A stretch of DNA of 48,918 bases from DATCKG01 sp036562385 (GCA_036562385.1 DATCKG010000102.1:1-48918), one strand, 5' to 3'. Positions 41,514 through 48,918 are shown, counted from the first letter of the stretch. Program-made: numbers and translations. The notes: generated from the letters alone by a model not told the origin.

Positions 41514-41891
41514 TCAACGGGCGCCGAAGGCATCCCGAATCAGTGCGCACTGCCAGCCGCCGTCCCCTGCCGGCTCTACGGTGACCACATCGAACCGGCA
41601 GGGTCGATCGGCGCCGATGCGGGCCAGGTAGAGGGAAGCCAGCCGAATCAACTGCGCTTGTTTGCGCGGGGTGACAGCCTCCGCGGCGGTGCCGTGGCTG
41701 CTGCCCGAGCGCGTTTTCACCTCCACAAAGACCAGGATCCCATTCTCTTCCGCCACCAGGTCAATCTCGCCGCTGCGGAACCGGAGGTTCCGCCGCAGAA
41801 TCCGGTACCCCTGATCCTCCAGGAACCGGGCAGCCACCTCCTCGCCGACCCGGCCCACGGCTGTGGGGGACCTGCGCCCCACCTCAGTCAT
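41514..41891 (-). CDS. yraN: YraN family (UPF0102) endonuclease-like protein
   Basis: A 125-residue protein with a PD-(D/E)xK nuclease-type fold: 'VGEEVAARFLEDQGYRILRR', 'NLRFRSGEIDLVAEENGILV' and 'FVEVKTRSG', where the D, E and K residues of the fold are visible. No defined cellular role is known to me. It overlaps the end of rnhB by eight bases. The rnhB-yraN pairing is widespread in bacteria. Confidence 0.93.
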   Translation of the reverse strand: MTEVGRRSPTAVGRVGEEVAARFLEDQGYRILRRNLRFRSGEIDLVAEENGILVFVEVKTRSGSSHGTAAEAVTPRKQAQLIRLASLYLARIGADRPCRFDVVTVEPAGDGGWQCALIRDAFGAR

Positions 41892-42693
41892 CCGCGAAGA
41901 GGGTGCTTGTCAGCGGCAGCGGCTGCCGCACCGAGCCGGTGTTCCTGCGATGGAGAGGACAGGGGCCATACCGTTCCAGGGCCATCCGGTGTTCCAGGGT
42001 ACCGTAGCCCTTGTGGCGGGCAAACCCGTACTGGGGATACTGTTTGTCCATCTCCACCATGTAGTCGTCCCGCACCACCTTGGCCACGACGGCGGCCGCC
42101 GCAACCGAGCACGACTGGCTTTCGCCCCCAACGATGGGTGACTGCGGCTGGGAAACCCCGGGCAGGTGCAGGCCGTCGGTCAGCAGGTAATCCGGGGTGA
42201 CGGAAAGGTTGCCCACCGCCTTCACCATGGCCTTGTAGGTGGCGATCATCACGCTGGCCTCGTCAATCCCTTCGGGTTGGACCATGCCCACGCCCACAGC
42301 CACGGCCTTCTCCCGGATCTCCTCATACAGCTTCCGGAGTCGCTTGGGCGTCAGCCGCTTCACATCGTCCAGGCCGTAGAGTTCCACCTCGCCGGGCAGA
42401 ATCACGGCGGCGGCCACCACGGGACCGGCCAGAGGGCCCCGTCCCACCTCATCGATGCCCGCCACCAGTTTGTACCCCATGGCCCAGATCTGGCGCTCAT
42501 AGGCGTACATCTGCTGCAGGCGCTGCCGCTCCTGTTCCAGAGCCGCCAGGCGGTTGCGGCACTGGCGAACCAACTTCTGGGCGCCGCCCCGGGGGTCAGA
42601 TTCCAACGCCTCGATGACCTGCTTGTACACATCGGGTCCCCCTTCGTTGATCAGCGCCTGCAGCTGCTTCAAACTCATGCGCTTGATGTTCAT
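41884..42693 (-). CDS. rnhB: Ribonuclease HII
   Basis: A 269-residue enzyme that removes ribonucleotides and RNA-DNA hybrids. The active-site residues are D81 and E82 in 'VAGIDEVGRGPLAGPVVAAA', a D in 'DYLLTDGLHLPG', and a D in 'SVAAAAVVAKVVRDDYMVEM'. The first ~70 residues form the extra N-terminal helical domain seen in Bacillus RnhB ('MSLKQLQALINEG'). ATG 42693 is preferred on conservation; the Shine-Dalgarno sequence is weak (GGGG). The frame to 42750 adds a non-conserved stretch. It lies between rbgA and yraN. Confidence 0.96.
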   Translation of the reverse strand: MNIKRMSLKQLQALINEGGPDVYKQVIEALESDPRGGAQKLVRQCRNRLAALEQERQRLQQMYAYERQIWAMGYKLVAGIDEVGRGPLAGPVVAAAVILPGEVELYGLDDVKRLTPKRLRKLYEEIREKAVAVGVGMVQPEGIDEASVMIATYKAMVKAVGNLSVTPDYLLTDGLHLPGVSQPQSPIVGGESQSCSVAAAAVVAKVVRDDYMVEMDKQYPQYGFARHKGYGTLEHRMALERYGPCPLHRRNTGSVRQPLPLTSTLFADD

Positions 42694-43000
42694 CCCCACG
42701 CCTGTGATCCCCCTGACGATGGCCGACCAGCCCTCCCTACACAACTCCACTTCGACCCGCCGTTTTCAGGCAGAAAAAAGACCCGGCATAGTCGGGCTAT
42801 ACTTACGTATTTCGTCTCCGTTTTCCAAAAATCCTGCCGTTCCATCTTCTTATCAGTTGTGAAGATTTTTGCGTACCACCATACAGAGGGGCCGGCAGAC
42901 GTTGCCCGGGCGCACGTCCCGGACAATCCGCCCCCGCTTGCAGCCGATGTCCATCGCCAGGTCAGCGCCATGCCGGGCGCACCCAAACAAGAAGGACCCC
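42694..43000. other. Intergenic region between rbgA and rnhB (307 bp)
   Basis: Besides the rbgA terminator at its right edge (its own entry), the region holds a weak stem-loop on the minus strand at 42781-42797 followed by TCTTTTTTC, which could be a second terminator or a leader element of rnhB. A TTGGAA lies upstream of it, without a convincing -10. No gene is seen. Its middle (about 42770-42880) is AT-richer than its surroundings. Confidence 0.5.
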
Positions 43001-43012
43001 TTACGGGGTTCC
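42991..43012 (-). terminator. Terminator at the end of rbgA
   Basis: The minus strand has GGAACCCC, the four-base loop GTAA containing the rbgA stop, then GGGGTCC and TTCTTG. One bulged base interrupts the stem. The hairpin overlaps the stop codon, and the following tract has only a few T residues, so efficiency is uncertain. Confidence 0.55.
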
Positions 43013-43864
43013 CTCTGCCGGCGGTTCCTGCAAGGTCAGCCGGCCCAGCCGCCCCTCCCGGAACTCCCGCAACACCAGGGCGGCCACCTTTTCGTCTTCC
43101 ACCACGCCACCGGAACGGAGCAATCCCCGGGCCCGGCCGATGGCCTCCAGGTTCTCCTCCGGGACGGGGCTGAGTTCCGTCAGGCCAAATCGCTGCCGTA
43201 CCCCGTCAGGTACCTTCTCCCACAACAGGGGCAGGATCTGCCCGGCCACTTCCCGGGGATCGAAAACCTCTTCCTTAATACAGCCCACGGCGGCCAGCAA
43301 GACCCCATCCCACGGATCCTCGAACTTGGGAACCAGGACCCCCGGCATGTCCAACAGCTCAATACTCCCGCCGATGCGCACCCACTGCTTGCCCCGGGTG
43401 ACCCCGGGCCGGTCGCCCACCGCCGCCTTCCGGGCGCCCACCAGGCGATTGATGGCCGACGACTTGCCCACGTTGGGAATCCCCACCGCCATCACCCGGG
43501 CGGGCCGGGGCTTGCGGCCCCGGGCAGTCCATTCCGCCAGGCGGGGGGCAAAGGCCTCCCGGATGGCGGCAATCAGTTCCCGCACGCCGGTGCCTTTCTG
43601 GGCGTCCAGAGGAACGGCCACCTCTCCCTTTCCGCGGAAATAGGCGACCCACCGGCGGGTGGCGTCGGGATCGGCCAGGTCGGCCTTGTTCAGCACCTTG
43701 ATCCGGGCCTTGTTGGCCACCAACCGCATCAAGTCCGGATTGCTGCTCGCGGCGGGACAGCGGGCGTCAAGGATCTCCAGCACCACGTCTACCAGCGGGG
43801 CGTTCTCCTGCAGCATCCGCCGGGCCTTGGCCATGTGCCCCGGAAACCACTGGATCACCGGCAT
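43001..43864 (-). CDS. rbgA: RbgA (YlqF) ribosome-assembly GTPase
   Basis: A 287-residue GTPase with the circularly permuted motif order: the NKxD motif first ('IKVLNKADLADP'), then the P-loop ('VGIPNVGKSSAINRLVGARK'), then 'ELLDMPGVLVPKF'. It starts 'MPVIQWFPGHMAKARRML', the RbgA signature. It helps late assembly of the 50S ribosomal subunit. It is two genes from the ribosomal genes and directly downstream of rplS, as in B. subtilis. The frame ends inside its terminator hairpin. Confidence 0.97.
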   Translation of the reverse strand: MPVIQWFPGHMAKARRMLQENAPLVDVVLEILDARCPAASSNPDLMRLVANKARIKVLNKADLADPDATRRWVAYFRGKGEVAVPLDAQKGTGVRELIAAIREAFAPRLAEWTARGRKPRPARVMAVGIPNVGKSSAINRLVGARKAAVGDRPGVTRGKQWVRIGGSIELLDMPGVLVPKFEDPWDGVLLAAVGCIKEEVFDPREVAGQILPLLWEKVPDGVRQRFGLTELSPVPEENLEAIGRARGLLRSGGVVEDEKVAALVLREFREGRLGRLTLQEPPAEGTP

Positions 43865-43929
43865 CGCGAACCCTCCTTTCCGGCCCCGCCCGACCGCCGG
43901 TACCGGCGGTCACCGCTTGACACACAGAA

Positions 43930-43974
43930 AGCGCTCCGACCACGGCTCCCCATCCGGGAAGCAGTCGGAGCGCT
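43930..43974 (-). terminator. Long stem-loop after rplS
   Basis: Eleven-base arms (AGCGCTCCGAC / GTCGGAGCGCT) pair around a 23-base loop, beginning 12 bases after the rplS stop. The minus strand continues TTTCTGTGTG. It probably ends the rpsP-rplS transcript, possibly with some read-through to rbgA. A second palindrome (ACCGCCGGTACCGGCGGT, 43893-43910) lies between it and rbgA. Confidence 0.6.
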
Positions 43975-43985
43975 CTGCCGTCATC

Positions 43986-44375
43986 CTACTCAGCCTGTGC
44001 CTCAGGCGCTGATTCGGCCCCGGGCAGATTCACCTGCCGCTCACGGATCCGGGCGGCTTTTCCGGAGAGGTTGCGGAGGTAATAGAGCTTGGCCCGGCGG
44101 ACCTTACCCTGGCGAACCACTTCGATCTTGGCCAGGCGGGGGCTGTGCACCGGGAAAGTGCGCTCCACACCGACGCCATAGGAGATCCGGCGAACGGTGA
44201 AGGTCTCGTTGATGCCGGCGCCCTGCCGCTTGATCACCACGCCCTCGAAGACCTGGATGCGCTCACGGCTTCCCTCAACGACCTTCACATGGACCCGAAC
44301 CGTGTCGCCAGGCCGGAAGGGCGGGATATCTGTCCGAAGATACTCCCGCTCGATTTCCTGGATGATATTGGACAC
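43986..44375 (-). CDS. rplS: Ribosomal protein L19
   Basis: A 129-residue L19. Family sequence is clear: 'PPFRPGDTVRVHVKVVEGSR', 'ERIQVFEGVVIKRQGAGINE', 'TFTVRRISYGVGVERTFPVH', 'RQGKVRRAKLYYLRNLSGKA'. The C terminus has a short acidic tail. L19 lies at the 30S-50S interface. The start is GTG 44375, with AAGGGGTG upstream. It follows trmD, as in most bacteria, and is followed by a long stem-loop. Confidence 0.98.
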   Translation of the reverse strand: MSNIIQEIEREYLRTDIPPFRPGDTVRVHVKVVEGSRERIQVFEGVVIKRQGAGINETFTVRRISYGVGVERTFPVHSPRLAKIEVVRQGKVRRAKLYYLRNLSGKAARIRERQVNLPGAESAPEAQAE

Positions 44376-44499
44376 TACGGTTTCACCCCTTGGTATGTGA
44401 CGTTCATGCCGAAGCTCCCGGACCTGGAGCCCCTCGGCAGCGGACCGCCCATGATGACACGCGTTAGATTATACCAATCCAACTTTCCCGTCGCAAGCA

Positions 44500-45276
44500 T
44501 TACGGACGGGTTCGTTTCTTTCCCGGACGCGGCGGCGGTTCCTTCCCCTGGATTTCCGCGAGCAGCACCTGATCTTCATAGGAAAGTTCCAGCCGCTCCA
44601 GCAGATCCGGCCGGCGCTCCAGGGTGCGGCGCAGGGCCTCTCTCCGCCGCCACCGGGCCACCGCTCCGTGATCGCCGCTGGTCAGGATGGCGGGTACCTC
44701 CATTCCTTCAAAGACCAGGGGGCGGGTGTACTGCGGCCCCTCCAGCAGCCCGGAGGAGAAGGATTCCGTGACGGCAGACTGGCTGTCCCCCAGCACGCCG
44801 GGAATCAGCCGGGCCACCGCCTCGATGATCACCAGGGCCGGCAGCTCGCCGCCCATCAGGATGTAATCGCCCAGGGAGATCTCATCGGTGGCCAGGGCCC
44901 GGATCCGTTCGTCGAAGCCCTCGTACCGCCCGCAGACCAGGATCAGATGGTCCTCCCGGGCCAGTTCCTCCGCCACCTTCTGGGTAAAGGTCCGGCCCTG
45001 GGGATCCATCAGGATGACCCGGGGCGGTCGGGCACCGGCCGGAGAGCGCGCCTGACACCAGCGGACGGCCCCGTAGACCGGTTCCGGCTTCATCACCAGC
45101 CCGGCGCCGCCACCGTAGGGATAGTCGTCGGTGGTCTGGTGCTTGCTCAGGGCAAAGTCCCGGATGTTGACCACCCGAATATCCAGCAGCCCCCGTTCCT
45201 GCGCCCGTTTGAGAATCGACTCCTGCAAGGGACCGGTCACAATCGACGGGTGAATGGTAAGGAGATGAATCAGCAT
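44500..45276 (-). CDS. trmD: TrmD tRNA (guanine-37-N1) methyltransferase
   Basis: A 258-residue SPOUT methyltransferase that methylates G37 of tRNA with SAM. 'HQTTDDYPYGGGAGLVMKPE', 'LILVCGRYEGFDERIRALAT' and 'EISLGDYILMGGELPALVII' (the knot) are family motifs. The C terminus ends in a basic region. ATG 45276 lies directly after the rimM stop. It belongs to the rpsP-khpA-ylqD-rimM-trmD-rplS set. Confidence 0.98.
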   Translation of the reverse strand: MLIHLLTIHPSIVTGPLQESILKRAQERGLLDIRVVNIRDFALSKHQTTDDYPYGGGAGLVMKPEPVYGAVRWCQARSPAGARPPRVILMDPQGRTFTQKVAEELAREDHLILVCGRYEGFDERIRALATDEISLGDYILMGGELPALVIIEAVARLIPGVLGDSQSAVTESFSSGLLEGPQYTRPLVFEGMEVPAILTSGDHGAVARWRRREALRRTLERRPDLLERLELSYEDQVLLAEIQGKEPPPRPGKKRTRP

Positions 45277-45798
45277 TCAGTCCTCCAGCAGACCGGGAAT
45301 CGGTTGAATGACCACCCGTCCCTCTGCCAGGTTCACCTCACGGATGAACGCCTGCACCGCCGGAACCAGACACCGCTTCCCGGAGGCCGTCTCGACCACA
45401 AACAGGTCGTGGACGGTGGCGCTCCGGTCCACGTCCGCCAGCGTCCCCAGCCAATTGCCCCGGGGATCCACCACTTCCAGCCCGATGAGGTCAAAGACGT
45501 AGTACTGCCCGGGGGGCAGCGGATGAACCTCCGACCGGGGCACCAGCAGCAGCTGTCCCCGCAGCTTCTCCGCCTCGTTCCGGTCGGTTACCCCTTCCAG
45601 GGCGAGGATCACCATGCCACGAACCGTGCCCCGGTACCGCACCCCCACAGAGCGGGCCTCGGTGCCCAGCAGGACCCTGCGCAGGGTGGTGAACCGTTCC
45701 GGGAAGTCGGTGAGGGGCTGCACCCGCACCTCTCCCCGAACCCCGTGGGGCGCCGTAATCCGTCCGATGCGGATGAGCTGGTTGGCAGCTCTGGTCAC
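45277..45798 (-). CDS. rimM: RimM 16S rRNA processing protein
   Basis: A 173-residue ribosome maturation factor. The N-terminal beta-barrel begins 'IRIGRITAPHGVRGEVRVQP' and the C-terminal PRC-barrel contains 'YYVFDLIGLEVVDPRGNWLG' and 'VRGMVILALEGVTDRNEAEK' (upstream of it). It binds 30S through S19 and helps 3' domain assembly. The GTG start follows directly on the ylqD stop, and the stop touches the trmD start. Confidence 0.97.
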   Translation of the reverse strand: MTRAANQLIRIGRITAPHGVRGEVRVQPLTDFPERFTTLRRVLLGTEARSVGVRYRGTVRGMVILALEGVTDRNEAEKLRGQLLLVPRSEVHPLPPGQYYVFDLIGLEVVDPRGNWLGTLADVDRSATVHDLFVVETASGKRCLVPAVQAFIREVNLAEGRVVIQPIPGLLED

Positions 45799-46209
45799 TT
45801 AACCCTCACCCTCGCGAATGGCGATCACCTTGCCGTCTTCCACCACAATCTCGGCCTTCATCACTTTCTCAAAGTCGTCGCCCACCGAGAGGGTCACCAC
45901 AGACTGGATGGTATCCTGGACGATCTCCGAACCCAGCGGCAGCCGGGAGACCGCCTCCAGTTCCCGCTGCAGCTGCGCTTTCTGCTCCTCCCGTTTGGCC
46001 CGTTCCATCTCCACCAGTTGCCGGAGCTGCATCTGCTGCTGGGGGCTGATGGCGGCGGCCAGCTGGGCCTGCCGCGCCTGGGACTCGATCTGCTTCATTT
46101 CCTCATCCAGCAGCCGCAGCGCCTCCCGGTACTGGGCGGCCAGGCGCGCCTTGAGGTCTTCGGTCACCCTGGCCTTGACGGTGACGGGCCGGAGAATCTG
46201 CAGGCTCAT
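45799..46209 (-). CDS. ylqD: YlqD-family protein
   Basis: A 136-residue protein, about half of it a Gln/Glu/Arg-rich coiled coil ('LLDEEMKQIESQARQAQLAA'; 'RAKREEQKAQLQRELEAVSR'). The C-terminal end has a small beta region 'AEIVVEDGKVIAIREG'. It matches YlqD by position between khpA and rimM, and by its length and coiled-coil layout. No function is known to me. The ATG overlaps the khpA stop as ATGA. Confidence 0.85.
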   Translation of the reverse strand: MSLQILRPVTVKARVTEDLKARLAAQYREALRLLDEEMKQIESQARQAQLAAAISPQQQMQLRQLVEMERAKREEQKAQLQRELEAVSRLPLGSEIVQDTIQSVVTLSVGDDFEKVMKAEIVVEDGKVIAIREGEG

Positions 46210-46439
46210 GGCCGGAACTCCACGTTGACCCGCCGGCCGTCCTTGACGGCCGCGGCCTTGACGATGGTCCGGATCGCCTTGGCCACCCGGCCATTGCGGC
46301 CGATGACGCGGCCCATATCGGCCTCCGCCACCCTGACCTCAAGGGTGACGGCCTGAGGAGACTCCTCCGCTGTGACCTGCACAGCTTCCGGATGATCCAC
46401 CAGGTCCCGGACCAGTACTTCTGCTACCCGCTTGAGCAT
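46206..46439 (-). CDS. khpA: KhpA (YlqC) KH-domain RNA-binding protein
   Basis: A 77-residue single KH domain. The RNA-binding G-x-x-G loop is 'GRNG' in 'VAEADMGRVIGRNGRVAKAI'. 'VRDLVDHPEAVQV' precedes it and 'VKDGRRVNVEFRP' closes the fold. KhpA acts with KhpB (Jag/EloR) on cell elongation and RNA metabolism in Gram-positives. It lies between rpsP and ylqD, the conserved place. Confidence 0.95.
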   Translation of the reverse strand: MLKRVAEVLVRDLVDHPEAVQVTAEESPQAVTLEVRVAEADMGRVIGRNGRVAKAIRTIVKAAAVKDGRRVNVEFRP

Positions 46440-46467
46440 GCGTCCGCCTCCTGGGCGCCGGAGCGCC

Positions 46468-46740
46468 TTACTTCTTAGCCCTCAGTTCGTCAAACTTCTT
46501 CATCAGGCCGGCCTTGGAAAAGAGAGCCCGTACCGTATCGGTGGGCTGGGCGCCCTTCTGCAGCCACTGCAGGGCCTTCTCCTCATCGATCTGCACCACG
46601 GCCGGGTTCTTGGTGGGGTCGTAGTAGCCCAGCTCCTCCACGAACCGGCCGTCCCGGGGCGAACGGGCCTCCGCCACCACAAACCGGTAGGACGGCGAAT
46701 TCCGCATCCCCATCCGCTTCAGACGAATCTTCAAAGCCAT
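46468..46740 (-). CDS. rpsP: Ribosomal protein S16
   Basis: A 90-residue S16. 'MALKIRLKRMGMRNSPSYRF' and 'VVAEARSPRDGRFVEELGYY' are the family start, and 'KALQWLQKGAQPTDTVRALF' follows. S16 is needed for 30S assembly. ATG 46740 follows AGGAGG eight to nine bases upstream. It heads the rpsP-rplS gene set. The 110-base gap to ffh holds a weak TACAAT/TATACA element, so it may have its own promoter or be read from ylxM. Confidence 0.98.
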   Translation of the reverse strand: MALKIRLKRMGMRNSPSYRFVVAEARSPRDGRFVEELGYYDPTKNPAVVQIDEEKALQWLQKGAQPTDTVRALFSKAGLMKKFDELRAKK

Positions 46741-46850
46741 CGCAGTTCATCCTCCTTCAATATCCCGACTTTCGATCGGATTGTATACCGGCTCCATACG
46801 GAGCGCTGAAGGATCCGGCCCCCAAAAAGGACCGGTCCCCGGCAGACCCA
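46741..46850. other. Gap between ffh and rpsP
   Basis: This 110-base gap contains the rpsP ribosome-binding site, a short stem (GCTCC/GGAGC, 46790-46803), and a TATACAAT-like sequence on the minus strand without a strong -35. A palindrome GGACCGGTCC lies next to a run of A (T on the minus strand) near 46825-46840 and could be a weak terminator of ffh. Nothing here is firm. Confidence 0.4.
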
Positions 46851-48236
46851 TCAGCGCCGGCGCCCGTACCACGGGCCCGGAAAGCCGCCTGGCATCGGCA
46901 AACGGGGGAACCCGCCGGCCTTGCCCTTGCGCATCATCTTCTCCATACCGCCCAACTGCTTCATCAGCTTACGGACCTGTTCAAACTGCTTCATCAGGCG
47001 GTTGACCTCGGACAGGGGCCGGCCGGAGCCCCTGGCGATCCGCTGCCGCCGGCTGGCGTTGATGATCTCGGGATTCCGGCGTTCCTTGGGGGTCATGGAG
47101 AGGATGATCGCCTCGATGTGTGCCAGCTCCTTCTCATCTACCTTGAGATCCTTCAGCTGGGAACCGACACCGGGAAGCAGCTTCAAGAGTTCCTGCAGGG
47201 GCCCCATCCGCCGCATGGCCCGCATCTGCTCCAGGAAGTCCTCGAAGTTGAACTCCGCCCGGAGCATCTTGCGGGCCATCTCCTCGGCCTTCTTCTGGTC
47301 GATCTGCTCCTGGGCCTTCTCGATCAGCGTCAGGACGTCGCCCATCCCCAAGATCCGCGAGGCCATCCGCTGGGGATGGAACGCCTCCAGGTCCTCCAGC
47401 TTCTCGCCGACGCCCACGAACTTGATGGGCTTGCCGGTGACTTCCCGAACCGACAGGGCGGCGCCGCCCCGGGTGTCGCCGTCCAGCTTCGTCAGGATCA
47501 CGCCGTCGACGCCCAGCTTCTGCTCAAAGTGCTCCGCCACCGTCACGGCGTCCTGACCGGTCATGGCATCGACCACCAGCAGAACCTCGTGGGGCTGTAC
47601 CGCCGCCTTCATGGCTTGCAGCTCGCCCATCAGTTCCTCATCGATGTGCAGACGCCCGGCGGTGTCGATGATCACCACGTCCCGGCGCTGCTGCGCCGCA
47701 TGGGCCACGGCGGCCCGGGCGATCTCCACCGGACTGACCTGGTCCCCCAGGGTGAAGACCGGGACGCCGATCCGCTCACCCAGCACCTGCAGCTGCGTGA
47801 TGGCCGCCGGCCGGTAGATGTCCGCGGCCACCAGCAGGGGCTTCTTGCCCTCTTTCTTCAGCTTCAGGGCCAGCTTGGCCGCCTGGGTGGTCTTACCGGA
47901 ACCCTGCAGGCCGCAGAGCATGATGATGGTCGGCGGATGCGGGGCCATGCGCAGCGGCTGGTTTTCGCCCCCCATCAGGGCGGTGAGCTCTTCGTATACG
48001 ATTTTGATAACCATATGGCCGGGGTTGAGGTTCTCCATGACCTCCTGCCCCACGGCCCGTTCCCTGATCCGGGCAATAAAGCTCTTGACGACCTTGTAGT
48101 TGACGTCCGCCTCCAGCAGGGCCAGTCGGACTTCCCGCAAGGCGGCATCGACGTCGGCCTCGGTCAGCTTTCCCTTGCCGGTAAGCCGTTTGAAGGCCGC
48201 CTGCAGCTTTTCGCCCAGGGACTCAAATAGCGCCAT
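46851..48236 (-). CDS. ffh: Ffh signal recognition particle GTPase (SRP54)
   Basis: A 461-residue SRP54 protein. N domain first, then the G domain with Walker A 'LCGLQGSGKTTQAAKLALKL', 'DVVIIDTAGRLHIDEELMGE' and 'VILTKLDGDTRGGAALSVRE'. The Met-rich M domain that binds signal peptides and the 4.5S RNA follows, with 'RIARGSGRPLSEVNRLMKQF' and the C-terminal 'KMMRKGKAGGFPRLPMPG'. It targets membrane proteins to FtsY. The order ylxM-ffh-rpsP is that of B. subtilis. Confidence 0.98.
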   Translation of the reverse strand: MALFESLGEKLQAAFKRLTGKGKLTEADVDAALREVRLALLEADVNYKVVKSFIARIRERAVGQEVMENLNPGHMVIKIVYEELTALMGGENQPLRMAPHPPTIIMLCGLQGSGKTTQAAKLALKLKKEGKKPLLVAADIYRPAAITQLQVLGERIGVPVFTLGDQVSPVEIARAAVAHAAQQRRDVVIIDTAGRLHIDEELMGELQAMKAAVQPHEVLLVVDAMTGQDAVTVAEHFEQKLGVDGVILTKLDGDTRGGAALSVREVTGKPIKFVGVGEKLEDLEAFHPQRMASRILGMGDVLTLIEKAQEQIDQKKAEEMARKMLRAEFNFEDFLEQMRAMRRMGPLQELLKLLPGVGSQLKDLKVDEKELAHIEAIILSMTPKERRNPEIINASRRQRIARGSGRPLSEVNRLMKQFEQVRKLMKQLGGMEKMMRKGKAGGFPRLPMPGGFPGPWYGRRR

Positions 48237-48262
48237 GATTGCCCCCCTTTGACGAGGCTCAG

Positions 48263-48589
48263 CTACTCCGCCTTCAGTCTGGCGACCAGGGCCAGGGCCT
48301 CCGCCTGATCCTGCCGCCGGATGGCCTCTTCCAGCTGCTCCAAAAGCGCCTGCCGCCGCCGGTACTCCCGCACCAGCCCCAACTTTTGCTCATACTCCTC
48401 CAGAGCGGCCTCTGACCGTTTGATCAGGTCGTGAACAGCCTGCCGGCTGACCCCGTCCTCCCCGGCAATCTCCGCCAGGGAGAAGTCCTCCAGGTAGTAG
48501 GCCCGCATCAGTTCCTGCTGCCGGGGAGTGAGCAGGGCACCGTAAAAGTCCAGCAGCAGGGCCATTTTCTGAAGATCCTTCAACGGCAA
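48263..48589 (-). CDS. ylxM: YlxM (UPF0122) helix-turn-helix protein
   Basis: A 108-residue protein of the YlxM family, which contains a sigma-70 region-4-like HTH: 'LLTPRQQELMRAYYLEDFSL', then 'AEIAGEDGVSRQAVHDLIKR'. It is encoded just before ffh and is thought to assist the SRP; in Streptococcus it stimulates SRP GTPase activity. The start is set at TTG 48589 (AAAGGGGG upstream) because the N terminus 'LKDLQKMALLLDFYGAL' then matches family members; an in-frame ATG lies eight codons later. Confidence 0.92.
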   Translation of the reverse strand: MPLKDLQKMALLLDFYGALLTPRQQELMRAYYLEDFSLAEIAGEDGVSRQAVHDLIKRSEAALEEYEQKLGLVREYRRRQALLEQLEEAIRRQDQAEALALVARLKAE

Positions 48590-48649
48590 GGCCCCCTTTG
48601 GCTGCAGGGCAACTGGACGGTGTCAAGGAAAGATACTGGACACCTTCCC

Positions 48650-48678
48650 AGTATAGGAAGGGGTCCAAGTACTGTCAA
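48650..48678 (-). promoter_or_regulatory. Strong sigma-A promoter for ylxM-ffh
   Basis: The minus strand has a perfect TTGACA (48673-48678), a 17-base spacer and TATACT (48650-48655), about 60 bases before the ylxM start. It is the best promoter match in the window. Its -35 lies in an 11-base sequence (TGTCAAGGAAA on the plus strand) that is repeated at 48621-48631. Confidence 0.8.
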
Positions 48679-48708
48679 GGAAATTTGGGCTCTCTGTGTG
48701 GCCAGCCC

Positions 48709-48749
48709 GTGATATTGTCACCCTGAAATCGGTCTGTGAAAATGTCACC
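48709..48749 (+). repeat. Repeated motif at the probable left end of an insertion sequence
   Basis: GTGATATTGTCACC (48709-48722) and GTGAAAATGTCACC (48736-48749) are close copies 27 bases apart, and each is nearly palindromic (GTGA...TCAC). GGTGACATTGTC recurs just inside the transposase start. This fits the terminal inverted repeat and transposase-binding sites of an IS element; the other end lies outside the window. Confidence 0.5.
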
Positions 48750-48750
48750 T

Positions 48751-48918
48751 ATGAACAAGGTGATGGTGACATTGTCGCAGGCTGAATGGAATCGTGCGAT
48801 TGTCCTGCAGCGGGTCGTGGAAGGTCAGCTCCTCATCCGCGAGGCAGCTCAGGTTCTGGGGCTCAGCGAACGCCACGTCAAGCGACTGAAGAAGAAGTTC
48901 CTGCAAAACGGTGCCGCC
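48751..48918 (+). CDS. Transposase, N-terminal fragment (3' end outside window)
   Basis: Fifty-six codons are open to the window edge. They encode an HTH of the transposase type: 'LQRVVEGQLLIREAAQVLGL' followed by 'SERHVKRLKKKFLQNGA'. This is typical of the ISNCY/IS1202-like transposases, whose N terminus reads '...VLEGRLTxREAAxxLGLSxRQVxRL'. The start may be ATG 48751 or ATG 48763; the nearby repeats are consistent with an IS end. Whether the element is complete cannot be seen. It lies on the plus strand, divergent from ylxM. Confidence 0.75.
   Translation, partial: MNKVMVTLSQAEWNRAIVLQRVVEGQLLIREAAQVLGLSERHVKRLKKKFLQNGAA

Noticed and set aside
1..48918. CRISPR arrays, tRNA or rRNA genes, prophage or toxin-antitoxin modules
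   Set aside because: I looked for repeat-spacer patterns, tRNA-like arms and phage or toxin gene sets on both strands and saw none.

Overview
The window is high-GC DNA (about two-thirds G+C by eye) from a Gram-positive, Firmicutes-type bacterium. Three things point there: CodY, the SwrB/SigD/FlhF/FlhG flagellar genes, and the ylxM-ffh-rpsP-khpA-ylqD-rimM-trmD-rplS-rbgA-rnhB ... dprA-topA-trmFO-xerC-codY-flagellar gene order, which follows the Bacillus subtilis chromosome. High GC together with frequent GTG and TTG starts suggests a Symbiobacterium-like thermophile. That name is an inference; no ribosomal RNA is present to test it.

Nearly every gene is on the minus strand, so the biological order runs from high to low coordinates. 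Only the partial motB at the left edge and the partial transposase at the right edge are on the plus strand. (1) 48.9-43.0 kb: the start of an IS-type transposase, then a protein-targeting and translation block (ylxM, ffh, rpsP, khpA, ylqD, rimM, trmD, rplS, rbgA). (2) 42.7-35.2 kb: rnhB, yraN, purE-purK, a ComM/YifB ATPase, a TusA-like protein, an M20 peptidase and dprA. (3) 35.1-29.2 kb: topA, trmFO, xerC and codY. The hslV-hslU pair that lies between xerC and codY in B. subtilis is missing. (4) 28.8-6.5 kb: a long flagellar operon starting with fliM-cheX-a rod gene, then the basal body, C-ring, export ATPase, hook, export gate, flhF-flhG, sigD and a swrB-like gene. (5) 6.4-0.5 kb: the late flagellar cluster flgM-flgN-flgK-flgL-flaG-fliD-fliS-fliT, meeting motB at a bidirectional terminator.

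Together these genes build one flagellum. The early operon encodes the hook-basal body, export machine, sigma-D and the SwrB-like factor. The adjacent late cluster encodes anti-sigma FlgM, the hook-filament junction proteins, the cap and the chaperones. The only chemotaxis gene in the window is cheX. Flagellin, motA and cheA/W/B/Y are not present.

I saw no clearly new multi-gene system such as CRISPR, a toxin system, a biosynthetic cluster or a prophage. The observations most worth checking are a discoidin-like (F5/8 type C) domain inserted in the flagellar cap FliD; two export genes (flhB and fliJ) with no standard start codon at the conserved N terminus, each in frame just after the stop codon of its upstream neighbour; a probable attenuator in the purE leader; and an AT-richer island between codY and fliM.
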